A stretch of 34,827 nt of DNA from Gnetum montanum (GCA_015680685.1 MNCI01011534.1:456892-491718); one strand, 5' to 3'. Counted from the first letter of the stretch, positions 20,843-31,793 are shown. Notes: generated by a model from the sequence alone, not told the origin. Numbers and translations: made by a program.

Positions 20843-22869
20843 TTGCAATCACATGAGGCCAATCGTTAGTAAGGTTGTTACCAAAGTTAGGTTATACCTT
20901 ACTGCTTACCTTAATGAATTTGTTTTATCTCTGTGTGACATTAATTATTAGGAGAAAATGTCCTCAAAAGATTATCATATTTTATCCTCTTTGCTTAGGT
21001 GGTTTCCAAATCTAGTTTCTCGGTATAACTAAGGAGATGAAATTGTTTTTGGCGCATTTATCATTAATTTTATAACTAATTACACTTAATAATGTCCTTT
21101 GGGTGATGATGAATTTCAAAAAAATTATGCACTATTTGATTTGTGCCCCTCCCCCACAACTAAGCTGAACACTCCGAGTTCAAGTAGGTTCAAACGGAAT
21201 GAAAATCGGAGTACCAACGAGCAAGTTATGGATATGAAAGCAAGAGACATGCAATCGTGAGTTGTAAAGAGAAATTTGAAAAACTTCCCCCACGTGAATA
21301 GTTGTAAATGATGTTGATTAGCATAGGGGGGTCGCATATATATATATTTTTGGACACGATATCATGTACGCGATAGCACGGACATGATATCGCATCGACC
21401 GCAATATCACATACGCGATATCGCGGCCTATCGATGTTAGGGCACTTTATAGAATGTAATGAATTTTTAATATTTTTCTAAAATTAAATGATATAAACTA
21501 AGGACATCTGGATGAGTGTTAAAGGGTTTTAGGGTAATTTAACTAGTTCTGAAGGCACGAAAATTATGATGGTGTGGAATTTATCAATAAGGACCTCGGA
21601 TGATAAGGGGGAGAAAAAGGCTATGTGATGGTTCATAGGAAATTTTGAATTGGAGGGATAGTAATAAGGAAAAGATTATTGTTTGAAAATATGCTAAGGG
21701 TAATAGATGGTGTGCGGAAGATGTGTTATGAGTGCAAATTACAAAAAATTACTCAAGTGGGTCCTCCCCAAAGCAGGTTCCAACCTATAATGCCCTTGCG
21801 TAACCACACTTAAAAATGTCCATAGGTACTAGAAGGGTTAAATGTAATCCACACTGGTTCCACAAAACATACACATGTAAGTATCACTAGAATGAGGTAA
21901 GAATTCCACACTACACAAGACATGAGCTACAATTACATGAACATCGAGATGAGATGGACTATAGAAAGGATTGTAGAGATTGGGACATGAGGTAACTGAC
22001 CCAGGGCACAATGAATCCTACGTGTTAGGCATGATTAATGTGTTATTAACCCGTCATTCTAAGATCAGGACCAAGTCCATTCCTTTTATCAATGACATCA
22101 CATTGTTTCATCCCATGATGAGCAACTATGAGAGTACCATAACAACAAGGCGTACGATCACTTGGCATTTTGTTCAAGGGAGGAGTGATTTTTATTTTGC
22201 TTTGTGGCACTTTCTTCTTTTTTTTGAATGCTAAATCTAGAGAAGTTGCCAACCCTTAGGCATGGGTGCATGCCTTTCCGGTGGGACACCCTAAAACAAC
22301 ATTGGATTTTCAAGTGCCTTGTGATGACTCTTACTCCCATTTTGCGTTAGATCTTCAAGGATCTTAGTACAACCACATTGCGTGACAAATCTCACAAATG
22401 TCACCAAAGTGAATCCACAAGTCCCCTTGATGTCACACCCTAATCATTCCCTCTTGATCCATCCCTCTTCATTCTGAGTACAATGAACACAAAATTAATT
22501 TTAAGTCTTAAGAATGTCAAGAATATCACCATACCCTTGAAAAAAATATCTTATTTGTAGAATGGATGAGTGGGTGTAATGGGCTCATTGTCCAAATAAT
22601 TGATCACTCGAGACTTAACAACATAGCACACACCTCAACCAATGAGCCACATGAGTGTTTTATTCGTAGATGAGATTACTTATAAAAAGATAAAAAGACA
22701 AAAAGACAAAAAGGTAACAAAAAAGAAATTGAAAAACTAGAAAAAAAATTGTAAAATTAAAGAAAATGAAAAATATTTATTAATCCTGCTTGTCATTAGA
22801 ATGGGGGATATCCCCCATAACTAAACGGTTGAGCATGGAGGATTAATAAATGAGATATGAGGATCCTTG
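20843..22869. other. Internal non-coding part of the nested element
   Basis: About 2 kb between gag and the second ORF with no readable protein. It includes a cluster of GATATC-centred near-palindromes at 21358-21422, related to those in the LTRs, and an A-rich stretch at 22680-22770. Pol, if it was ever present, is gone. Confidence 0.45.
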
Positions 22870-24776
22870 CATGTTGGAAATATTGAAACTTGGTCATACT
22901 TACCCCATTGGGGTCCACACACATGATTATAGTAAGCATAGTGGAGCAATTTATAAGATGTGGTTCCCGGGTAAAGAGTTGACCCACTTTGATACTTGAG
23001 ATTGTAAGATGGTATGCAAGGATCGGGATGTCACCCTCCATGGCTGTATTCATTGGACCGTATGGTTGTTGGAGTGTTAATTGGTGCCCTTGATGAAGTG
23101 ACACGAGGCGTTAGGTTCAAGGAGAAGGATGCACCACTGTGTTGGACTTGTGCTGAGTTGGAGAATGCAATGGCCTTGGAATTGTGTTGTCCCTTCCTAT
23201 GGTCATGTCTAAAGAAGGGACACTTTTGATGTTGAGGAGGTCTCTCACTGCTGTTGGCAATAGCAGCATAGGTAATGTTCGTGTGTTGCTGTGGTGCAGA
23301 CACTTCAAGAACAGTTGGTGGCGATGTAGAAGGAGGGAAAAGATGAGAATGTTGAAATTTAGGAGAAGTATAAGGTACACAAGGTAGTTTTTGTGTTGAG
23401 GACATGGGCTTATAGTACTAAGGAGAATAATAATGCGGTGAGATAGAGTATGTTGACCCAGTTGGGGAAATAGGATGTTGAACTAGATAAGCATTTAGAT
23501 TCGGATGATATGAAGGGTGTCCCCAATTTAGGGATGGCTTCCCCGATGACTGGGATTGTTGCCATTGTGATCGAACACAGTATCTTTGTACAAACTCTAG
23601 GTGTAATGTGCTTCCCCAATGCTTATATAAATGTAACAAGATTGGGCATTGGCCCTTGGGGTGATCATATAGGCAAATGTTACATTCATACGTGTGACTG
23701 GCAGTTGAGCTTTTATTTTTCTCATCCCTTCTTTTGGATTGTCTAATGATATTTTTTCCTACTTCTCGAGTTGTCAAAACTCTATCTCCAATAATATTGA
23801 TATATTCCCCACACTTTTTATGCATCCATTCTAGCATCTTATTGATCTTTGCCTCGATTTTCTCTAATGATTGTTGTACTAGCAAAGATGGTTCTTCCTT
23901 CATGAGATAGGTTGATTTCTCCTTTTTATGATTATGGATCTTTGTTAAGTTGAGATTTTGGTCCCGTTGACATTTTTCAACACTCTACCATCTAGCCATT
24001 TCTCCTTCTTCTTTTGCTACCTGCTTAATAAGCTCTTGGAATTGCTGGGTTCGTAGTTCGTATAGTTGACCTTGGGCATACATCCCTAGGGTCTCTCTTG
24101 TTTTATCACGAAGCCCATCAATGACATGGTACATTAGCCTTTCCTCGGAGAACTCATGGCTTGGACAGTTGTTTAATAGTGCTTAATATCTTTCTAAGGC
24201 CATGTCCAAGGGTTCATGTTGTGCTTGTTTCCACTCTTGGATTTGTTTCCTCAAGGCCGACACTCTTGCATAAGTTTGATATCTTTCGTTAAAGAGTTCT
24301 ACCATTGTTGGCCAATGTCGTATTGAATTTGGTTTTAACGATTTATACCATACTTTTTCTTGGCCAACGAGTGTCATAGGAAAGAGCTTGAGTTTTTGCC
24401 AATCATTATCAATGTTTTTCCATGCACAGGCATCGTAGAAGGCTTGTAAATGTTGTTGCGGATCTAAGTCATAGCCTCATGAGAAATTGGGAAAGTTCTT
24501 TAAATCGAGCCTGGGTAGGTGGCTCTCTTTACGATGCCTACGGGAGATTTGAACAACCTCTTGTATTTGCGTTAGGCTTGTGGTGGCCAGTAGGGGTTCA
24601 TCATCATCAAGTAAGTAATGCTTTCGTGCATTGGGACGATGCTGCCTTCGTTTATGTTTATAAGAAACCCCCACCTCAGATTGCGTACTCTAATCTTCAT
24701 TGTCATATAATTCGTTGGTTCTCCAATGAATTGCCTCACTAGATGTGGCATTATCGTAGTCTTGTAGGAGAGGCAT
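22870..24776 (-). pseudogene. gag: Decayed gag of the nested element
   Basis: One minus-strand frame runs from ATG 24774-24776 for about 630 codons, broken only by in-frame stops (after about residues 28, 99, 197 and 272, and again after about 452). That means point decay with little frameshifting. It contains a retroviral-type gag domain: FYDACAWKN, GQEKVWYKSLKPNSIRHWPT, LFNERYQTYARV (24400-24270), HEFSEERLMYHVIDGL. A CX2CX3HX4C zinc-knuckle-like motif (CNICLYDHPKGQC, about 23690-23735) is followed by a Pro/Ser/Tyr-rich tail. In life gag would form the particle packaging element RNA. The element's product is dead as written. Confidence 0.8.
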
Positions 24777-24896
24777 GGTTGTGAAATTGTGTGTGAATTT
24801 GCATGTGACTTTTTGTAATTATTTCTTCCTAAAAGATATATCGTTAATTCCTATACAACAACCTTGTACGATATAACTAATCTAGATAACTAGCAC

Positions 24897-24917
24897 CATC
24901 CCCAGCAAGGATGCCAA
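24897..24917 (-). promoter_or_regulatory. Primer-binding site
   Basis: Immediately inside the 5' LTR on the minus strand is T followed by TGGCATCCTTGCTGGGGATG. It begins TGG, as tRNA 3' CCA pairing requires, and is close to the TGGCGCCGTTGCCGGGGA type known from Athila-like elements (tRNA-Asp-like primer). The primer identity is inferred. Confidence 0.7.
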
Positions 24918-25589
24918 TGATGAGTGGCAAGGTACCCCTACAATCAAGCATATGAATACGAGCGATTCACACACGATCTAGTCGAACTCCGTAGATGGGC
25001 TAGTTGTGGTATCTAGACAGTTACTCGTAGATCGCAGTTCGTTGTCTTCCCACCTAGACTAATATTAGCTTTGTCACGTATGGTTTAGTCCAGAGTGAGG
25101 TGTATGATGTGTTCCTACACTAATGCTACTCCTGGGTATGATGGGAAATAATATCAACTAAGCTAGGAGAGAGGATGAGAGAGAATCTAAACNAGAGAGA
25201 TATTAACTAAGAAAGCAATAAATAACAATAACAATTAAATAATTAAGCTAAGTGGATGCTACAATGATAAAGTAATCTCGATCTTTATTGTCGATCATGT
25301 GTATGTCCAAGTATGCACACTCCAGGATGCTGTACAATTACAATCATCACATTGCAGGCATGCACTGGGAGAAAGGGTTGAGAGGAAAAACTGACAAAAA
25401 GTCCCTACCTTAATACTAAAACTAAAAAGACTTAAAACTTAAAATTTTTTTTACCAAATCTGCCAGCCTCTTATTTATAGATGAGGAGACAGGCTGCGAT
25501 ATCGCGTACGTGATATTGTGTCTAGGCTGTGATATCGTGTATGTGATATCATGGGTGCGATATCATGGCCAACAATTCATGACTCATGA
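24918..25589 (-). repeat. 5' LTR of the nested element (with sequence gap)
   Basis: 672 bases here, against 870 in the partner LTR. Starts (minus strand) TGATGAGT minus one changed base (the plus strand reads ACTCATGA at 25582-25589) and ends ...CCACTCATCA next to the PBS. A single N at 25193 sits where about 195 bases present in the other LTR (roughly 19297-19490) are absent, so the shortening is probably an assembly join. Confidence 0.85.
25193..25193. other. Ambiguous base (N) marking a likely assembly join
   Basis: The only N in the window. The sister LTR has about 195 extra bases at the equivalent point. Confidence 0.8.
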
Positions 25590-25594
25590 AATAT

Positions 25595-26475
25595 GATTAT
25601 CATTATGAAGACTTGAAAAGAAAAGATATTATTTGGAATAGAATAAGAGTCAACCTTTTCAATAATAATTTTAGAATCCCAAGCATTGTGTCTAAAAGGA
25701 ACATCTAAAGTAGTAGCCATTTGAGCTAATGCATCAAGAACATATTTTTCTTTTCTAAGAACATGTTCAATGGATATGTCATCAAAATTTGCCTCACATT
25801 CTAATGTTTTAATGGTAAGAATCTCATTTATATTTTTGTCCTTTCCTAAGGGTGGTGGGTCACCAAAAAGAAATTTTTTTTATCATGTTGATGATAAGGC
25901 AAGGTATCTTCATAAATTTCTTCACATTTTTTAAAAGCTTGATAATATTGGATGGAATATGTATAAGCAAAAGGATTTATTTTTGAAATTTCACTTACAT
26001 GTTTGTTTATAACATATTCGCCATGTCCAACTTCAATAACTCCAATATAAAGATTAGTATTTTGTTTTTTCAAAGATTGATTTTGTAGATTAAAAGTTGT
26101 TACTACATGTTTATAAAACAGTTCTCCTAGTATCATAACATATTCAAAATTTTCTTTAATAGAAATTAATAATTCTGAAAAATCAGATCTAAAGAAGCCC
26201 CCAAACTAGGCTTCGAATGTCCTTGATAAAAGCACACCATAAGTAGATGACATGTCAACTACTAAAATATCTGTATAACATGTGAAAGTAGGGTATTGTT
26301 TAAGTTGCACTTTCAATCCTTTTAATGATCCTACTGCAGGTACTTTAGATCCATCAAGTTGTATCACACTTCTTTCTTGTGGTAGCATTTATGCTCTTAA
26401 CATTTTACATACTTCTAATGGCATGACACTAATAGTTGTGCTAGAGTCCATTAAGTAGTTATGAACATTCTTACC
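25595..26475 (-). pseudogene. Ty3/gypsy relic: protease, linker and RNase H-like tail
   Basis: Minus strand, same orientation as the relic at 18230-18721. From about 26475: YLMDSSTTISVMPLEVCKML, a retropepsin active-site region in which the usual D-S/T-G-A is DSST. Then come VPAVGSLKGLKVQL and DILVVDMSSTYGVLLSRTF, the conserved C-terminal part of gypsy proteases. A linker follows in the same frame to 25846. After a frameshift, ISIEHVLRKEKYVLDALAQM resembles the end of an RNase H domain (HVPRxxNxxADAL). The relic is cut at 25594 by the nested element and resumes at 19012. Several stops; not functional. Confidence 0.7.
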
Positions 26476-26741
26476 TAGAATAATCAAAGTTGTCTAGAAA
26501 GGTGGTTGATCTTTTTTGTTCACCATGAAATTGCTTGAGTTTATTAAAGCATTAGGAATTTCTTCAAAATGAACTTGTTTTTTTAGCTATTGGAGATTTT
26601 TCTTTATTAGTTTCAAGTGTACAAACTATCTTTTAGATCACATCTTTCATTGCATTAAAATGTAAAAGATCATGCATTGAGATGTTAGCTTTTAACTCTT
26701 TTCAAATCCTTAACTAGATCATAAAGCTTTATGTTCATTTT

Positions 26742-27070
26742 TGACTTCATGTTGAGGTAAAGTTTTTCAAAGTATAGAAGGTGAGTTTGATTGTTATTGA
26801 ATGTTTACTTAGGATGGTCCCATTTGAGTACTTGTGTTATTTTGACTAGGAACTCTTTTATTAGGAGTATAAGAGTTATTCATAGAGTAGTGTTCATAAT
26901 GTCACATGACTTCATGTTGAGGTAAAGTTTTTCAAAGTATAGAAGGTGAGTTTGATTGTTATTGAATGTTTACTTAGGATGGTCCCATTTGAGTACTTGT
27001 GTTATTTTGACTAGGAACTCTTTTATTAGGAGTATAAGAGTTATTCATAGAGTAGTGTTCATAATGTCAC
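26742..27070. repeat. Perfect 165-bp tandem duplication
   Basis: 26742-26905 recurs at 26907-27070 (TGACTTCATGTTGAGGTAAA ... GTTCATAATGTCAC) with no difference seen over about 164 bases; the period is 165. Minus-strand reading (HYEHYSMNNSYTPNKRVPSQ) suggests it belongs to the gag-protease linker of the gypsy relic. Copy 2 ends exactly where the captured gene fragments begin. Confidence 0.9.
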
Positions 27071-27430
27071 GAAGACGAGCAGCGCGGCTGCGTAACTCAC
27101 AACCGATGACGACATTGCAGGGATCCATGAGCGTCTTCACCGTGACAAACCTCACCACATCATCACCAATGTATTTGAATGTAACCTCTAGCCCAGCTGG
27201 GAACACGTGAGTGAGAATCCTCCTATTCAACGACCGATCCAAAAACTCAGAGAGCCAAAACAGCAGTAGCAATGAGCAGCACCTCCAAAATGGAGTTCCG
27301 TCCACCATGAGTAACATATGCACCCACTGCAGGATGTCCCAAAACCTGCCTCTGCGGAGCCCACTTAACCAGACACCATTTTTGGCCTTCGTCCTCCTCT
27401 GGCTCCGCAACAACTCTACCAGCACCGGCA
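27071..27430 (-). pseudogene. UDP-glycosyltransferase fragment with PSPG box
   Basis: The minus strand at 27366-27260 reads VKWAPQRQVLGHPAVGAYVT followed by HGGRNSILE, the plant UGT PSPG sugar-nucleotide-binding box (consensus WAPQ...H.AVG.F.THCGWNS..E), with the conserved Cys and Trp changed to Gly and Arg. After a frameshift the C-terminal region continues as SLNRRILTHVFPAGLEVTFK and DDVVRFVTVKTLMDP, then CELRSRAARLRD. Only the C-terminal third of a normal UGT of about 450-500 residues is present, without start or stop. Plant UGTs glycosylate small molecules in the cytosol; this piece cannot. It abuts the SDR fragment. Confidence 0.85.
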
Positions 27431-27448
27431 TAGGAAGAGCATCATCAA

Positions 27449-27640
27449 CTTGTCGTTGTTGACAAGAATTTCCAGGGAGATTCTCTCACAGATTAGGCAA
27501 AACTCCTTCAGAACACAATGATGCCAGATCCAGTTCGGCAACATGCAACGAGAGGGGCTATAACTCTGCTGCAACTGCCATTGCTGGGTCACATCCTCAA
27601 CTGCTTTGGTGTTGCGGCAAGCCATGATTACATGAGCCCC
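27449..27640 (-). pseudogene. Short-chain dehydrogenase/reductase fragment
   Basis: The minus strand reads [20 protein letters not shown] (Rossmann strand 2, with the ACRN motif typical of retinol-dehydrogenase/WWOX-like and FEY-like SDRs). In a shifted frame it then reads VAELDLASL, and in the first frame again ISLEILVNN, the LVNNAG cofactor-pocket motif with its last residues lost. It covers roughly 50-60 residues of the N-terminal half; the catalytic YxxxK is absent. It is joined to the CDPK fragment upstream (27645) and the UGT fragment downstream, all in one orientation. Confidence 0.75.
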
Positions 27641-27644
27641 TACA

Positions 27645-27905
27645 ATGTTTGAAGAAAACGGAAAGGCCGAAACCGATGACCTTGAGGAAGAAATCATCAT
27701 CAGGTTTGGCCAGTAGAAACTTTTCAGGCTTCAGATTTCTGTGCATAACTCCCAAGGAATTTTTTGCTGAAATGTCTGCGTTCCACAATCCGATCGAGAA
27801 GCTCGTCGCCTGCACACAGCTCCATCACAACATGAACATGAACTGCATCTTCATAGGCGCATGTTGATGTGATTTCAATGCAATCATCATGGAACAGAAA
27901 CTGCC
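27645..27905 (-). pseudogene. Calcium-dependent protein kinase (CDPK) fragment
   Basis: Minus strand: [20 protein letters not shown] then [12 protein letters not shown] (kinase subdomains IV-V). A deletion of about 20 residues with a frameshift follows, then [20 protein letters not shown] and [15 protein letters not shown] (subdomains VIb-VII). The [11 protein letters not shown] loop has the catalytic Asp and Asn of HRDLKPEN replaced (D to N, N to K), and DFG reads GFG. The FLLAKPDDD / GLSVFFK wording is specific to plant CDPKs. No calmodulin-like part is present. It is a dead exon-1-type piece, first of three in the chimera. Confidence 0.85.
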
Positions 27906-27987
27906 ATTCCTACCGCCTAGAGCGTTTCCTCCTGAACCGACGCTGGCATTCAGCCGGCCAATGGCGGTCTCAGTGCCAAATGGGATT

Positions 27988-28577
27988 ACAGCGCCAGCAA
28001 TCCCCAACTAGAAATCTTGTGCTACCGTTTCGTCAGTCAACTAGAAATCTTGGTAACACAGAAGGTGGGGGTGGCAACTGCCACAGGAGATTGGGGAAAT
28101 TGCAGCGATGAATCTTGGTCAGGACTGTAAGACAAGGTGAGCAGTTTCCGTGTTCTTCTTGTCATAAGAGGTTTTGCGTTATCCGTGTGGCCGTTTTGCT
28201 TTACATTCACAGTTTGGCCAGCAGTTACAAAATAGTGGCCGATGTATTTTAGGAGATTCTAAATCCGAAGGCTACGTTAACGGCAATTGTATAATTGTCA
28301 TCCAAGTTCAAACCATGGCATGGCATGGCATTGACTGCTTTGTCTTTGCTTTTGCATAAGGCCCTGACTTCATGCTGGCATTTTGCCACGTTACTATTGT
28401 CACGTTTGATGTGTCAATATTCCAAGTGGGTTCTCATTTTTGGTACAATTCTTGCTCATATGTGTTGTTTTTTTACTACAAATAACTTCCATGGGTTTAC
28501 AACCAATAGGAATTCTAATTATTATGGGATTAAAACTCATTGGTTGTGGGTCCATGTTGGCATAGAGGAGTTGATAT
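27988..28577. repeat. Dispersed repeat, copy 2 (partner at 16050-16677)
   Basis: Same orientation as copy 1 and retains more CpG dinucleotides (for example CCGTTTCGTC against CCATTTCATC, and ATCCGAAGGCTACGTTAACG against ATTCGAAGGCTACCTTAACA). Its left edge merges with the captured CDPK-SDR-UGT segment. Its right edge, GTTGATATCAAC (28571-28582), is a perfect 12-base palindrome of which only GTTGATAT is shared with copy 1. Probably the end region of the element that carries the gene fragments; element type not identified. Confidence 0.8.
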
Positions 28578-29306
28578 CAACAAAATCTATCTAAACACCT
28601 TTGTTCCTATAGGATGGGTCCCACTAAAGAACACTCCACTACTGCATTTAGAAAGAGGTATTTAAAAGATTCAGTACTCCCATAACCAACTAAGCAAAAT
28701 CATTTTCACAAATATTATTATTTTATTTTAAAATCCAAAAGAATTTCAAAATGACAAAAAATATATAATAACTCAAATTCCATAAAATTCTTGTCAAAGA
28801 TTCATGATATTCAAATTTTCAAAAAATTCTCACAAAAGCATGTTTATGTTGTGAGCTAGACCAAAAACCATGTTCATATCAAAAGCTATTTCAAAATATT
28901 CATAAAATATTCAAGAAGTAGGTTTGGACAAAGTTTTCACAAATTCAAAAATTCACTAAAAGACGAAAAAGGGTCTAAACACAATTAAAATACCAGAAAT
29001 AATCCCAAAACAACTAAAATTTAGAAAAATTTAAGCATAATAGTTAAAATCATAGAAGAATAGTAGAAGAAAGAAAGAAAGGAGGAAGAGAAAATCCACA
29101 ACAAATAGGATAGCTATATGAAAAGAAAAGTAAAATAAAAGAGCTCCCCAAAATTCTGGTAGCCCTATGCACCAGAGATTCATGTTTAAATTTTGATGAA
29201 CTGTTCGCATTAGATTTCAGAGCACGTATAGAAGCGCATTAAATCCGCAATGAGTGCGTATTTCATAATTTCCAATAAAATTTTGTAATGTGTGAATCTG
29301 TATATA
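28578..29306. other. AT-rich DNA, no gene
   Basis: A-rich, with many short A-tracts and no coding remnant or terminal structure recognised on either strand. Confidence 0.45.
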
Positions 29307-29485
29307 TACATTGAAATGGTCTCCTTGCCTTGTCTGTTATTATTTTATTTTTGCCTTTATACATTGAAATGGTCTCCTTGCCTTGCCTGGTATTATTTTA
29401 TTTTTGCCTTTATACATTGAAATGGTCTCCTTGCCTTCCTGGTATTATTTTTGCCTTCCCTAGTATTATTTTTGCCTTTTTCGTT
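29307..29485. repeat. 53-bp tandem repeat, about 3.3 copies
   Basis: TACATTGAAATGGTCTCCTT begins at 29307, 29360 and 29413 (period 53). The third copy is shortened and followed by partial copies of the TGGTATTATTTTTGCCTT end. Confidence 0.9.
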
Positions 29486-30128
29486 CTTGATGTCTGCATT
29501 GTACATTAAAATCTTACCTATCTTTTCCGGTTCTGAATCTTAAGAGAAACTTCATTCCATCGTTAAGTGGCAAGCAAGCAATCAACATTCATGGCATCGG
29601 CATGAAACATAGACCACAGAAAAGAAGGGAGTACGAATGAATAAACAATCACACGGAAATCACGAAGGGCTACTTTGGTAACCAAGGCTCAAGGGCCAAG
29701 TTTGGGTCATACGGAGAGGCGACCGGGCGTGCGAAGAAAGCATTGCATTTGCATGGATTGGCCTGCCTTTGGGAGCGTCAAAGGTTCCGCCATGACTCAC
29801 ACATTCACGGGTGTTGTTTATTGTTCATTGCTGGTTTTTGCTCTTTTTCTCATCTCTCTCTGCTAAAAAAGAAAAAACCAAAACAGGGTCATCGTCATGG
29901 GTCATGAACATGATTAGGGTCATCGTTGAAACACCACCTGTTTCAGGTTAATACTTTGAATGGAAAATTTCTCTACAATTTAAGGATGGAAGCGGAAGCC
30001 CAATTGTAGAGGGCAGTAACAGCAACAAAATCGGCAAACCAGGAATAATTCCTCGGCAAAATCGGCAAACCAGGCATAATTCCTCGGCAAAATATTCCAT
30101 CGCCAGGTCATCATCATCCTCACCATAA
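29486..30128. other. Non-coding DNA before the mtHSP70 fragment
   Basis: Higher in GC than the flanks on its left. It may be the promoter or 5' leader that came with the mtHSP70 piece, but no TATA box could be assigned. Contains the 31-base duplication listed separately. Confidence 0.35.
30026..30087. repeat. 31-bp tandem duplication
   Basis: CAAAATCGGCAAACCAGG(A/C)ATAATTCCTCGG occurs twice in a row with one difference. Confidence 0.9.
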
Positions 30129-30998
<870 letters not shown>

Positions 30999-30999
30999 G

Positions 31000-31694
31000 A
31001 CAAAAAATAAAATAAAAATAAAATAAAAATAAAAATAAAAAAACTTTAAATCCTAGCCCAACCCTATAAACACCTCATCAATTCACACAAATTGAAGGAC
31101 AGAAGGAGGCAAAGAGAAGCAGGGCAAAAGTAGCAAGAAGGAGAAGAAGATTGGAGGCAAAGATTGGAGAAATTGGCGATTTCGAAGGAAGATAAAACTT
31201 GCAATCCTTGGACGCTCGGCACATCCGATTTTTGATTTCCAAGTTCTTCTCACATCGTCACATCATCCTGTCACATTTCTCCGGGGTTAGGCGTTTGACT
31301 TGCCATTCACACTCGTGCAACTACGCTTTGACCGGTGCACATTCTTTTTTTTAAAAAAAAAATATAATTCAGTTTCATCATTATCTCCTATTTACATTAT
31401 TTACTTTGGTTTAAGCTCTGTTTGCAATATAATCTTATTCACGTACACTTTATTTACATTTCATATCATTGTTTACATTTCGTTTACATCCTGTTTACGA
31501 TAACCCCAACGTTAGCCGTAGCTTACGCTCGGGGAAGTCCTTGGTTGATTTGCGTGCAAACCATCCAAGGCACTCTGCCTTCGTTCCTTTTTCCAGCTTG
31601 CCCTCAAGCGAAGGCAGGGTCGGCTGTGGCTGCCCAACGATCCCTCGGTATTTGTTTCCCTTCCAGCCTTACGCCGACGATTTAGGACGGTACA
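31000..31694 (+). mobile_element. 5' LTR (right-hand part) of the gag-protease element
   Basis: Ends ...GGTACA at 31694, six bases before a TGG primer-binding site. A TATA box CTATAAAC at 31064-31071 predicts the R region from about 31095. An AAAAT-rich run lies at 31000-31043. The 5' limit could not be set because the 3' LTR is outside the window; U3 may reach back into or beyond the GC-rich block. A T-rich patch with repeated TTTACA at 31395-31500 may contain the polyadenylation region. Confidence 0.65.
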
Positions 31695-31699
31695 GTTTT

Positions 31700-31717
31700 T
31701 GGCGCTAGAAGGAGGGC
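31700..31717 (+). promoter_or_regulatory. Primer-binding site of the gag-protease element
   Basis: TGGCGCTAGAAGGAGGGC follows the LTR end after GTTTT. TGGCGC at this place is typical of plant Ty3/gypsy elements. The pairing tRNA was not determined. Confidence 0.65.
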
Positions 31718-31793
31718 CACTTTCTTGTTATTAATCAAAGCCTCACTACCTATCAAAACTCCATTCATCTATCCTAGTCCATTCACGTTTATC

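Larger units (their letters stand above)
19013..25589 (-). mobile_element. Complete pol-less LTR retrotransposon nested in a Ty3/gypsy relic
   Basis: Bounded by two related LTRs with TGATGAGT...ACTCATCA ends and flanked by an exact 5-bp duplication, AATAT (19008-19012 and 25590-25594). The primer-binding site, polypurine tract and gag all read on the minus strand. Internal DNA is about 5.0 kb with a decayed gag (24776 to about 22870) and a second decayed ORF (20842 to about 20050). I found no protease, RT, RNase H or integrase motif between them, so the element is probably non-autonomous. The right LTR carries an N and is about 200 bp shorter than the left. Family: gypsy-like by its gag; the PBS resembles the Athila type. 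Confidence 0.85.

Noticed and set aside
27071-28590. Helitron with 3' end near CTAA at about 28595
   Set aside because: CTAA is present ten bases after the GTTGATATCAAC palindrome, but the palindrome has no loop, similarity to the second copy stops before it, and no TC start could be set. Kept only as a possibility under the chimera finding.
29307-29485. CRISPR-like direct repeats
   Set aside because: Adjacent identical units without unique spacers, in a plant-type genome; a minisatellite.
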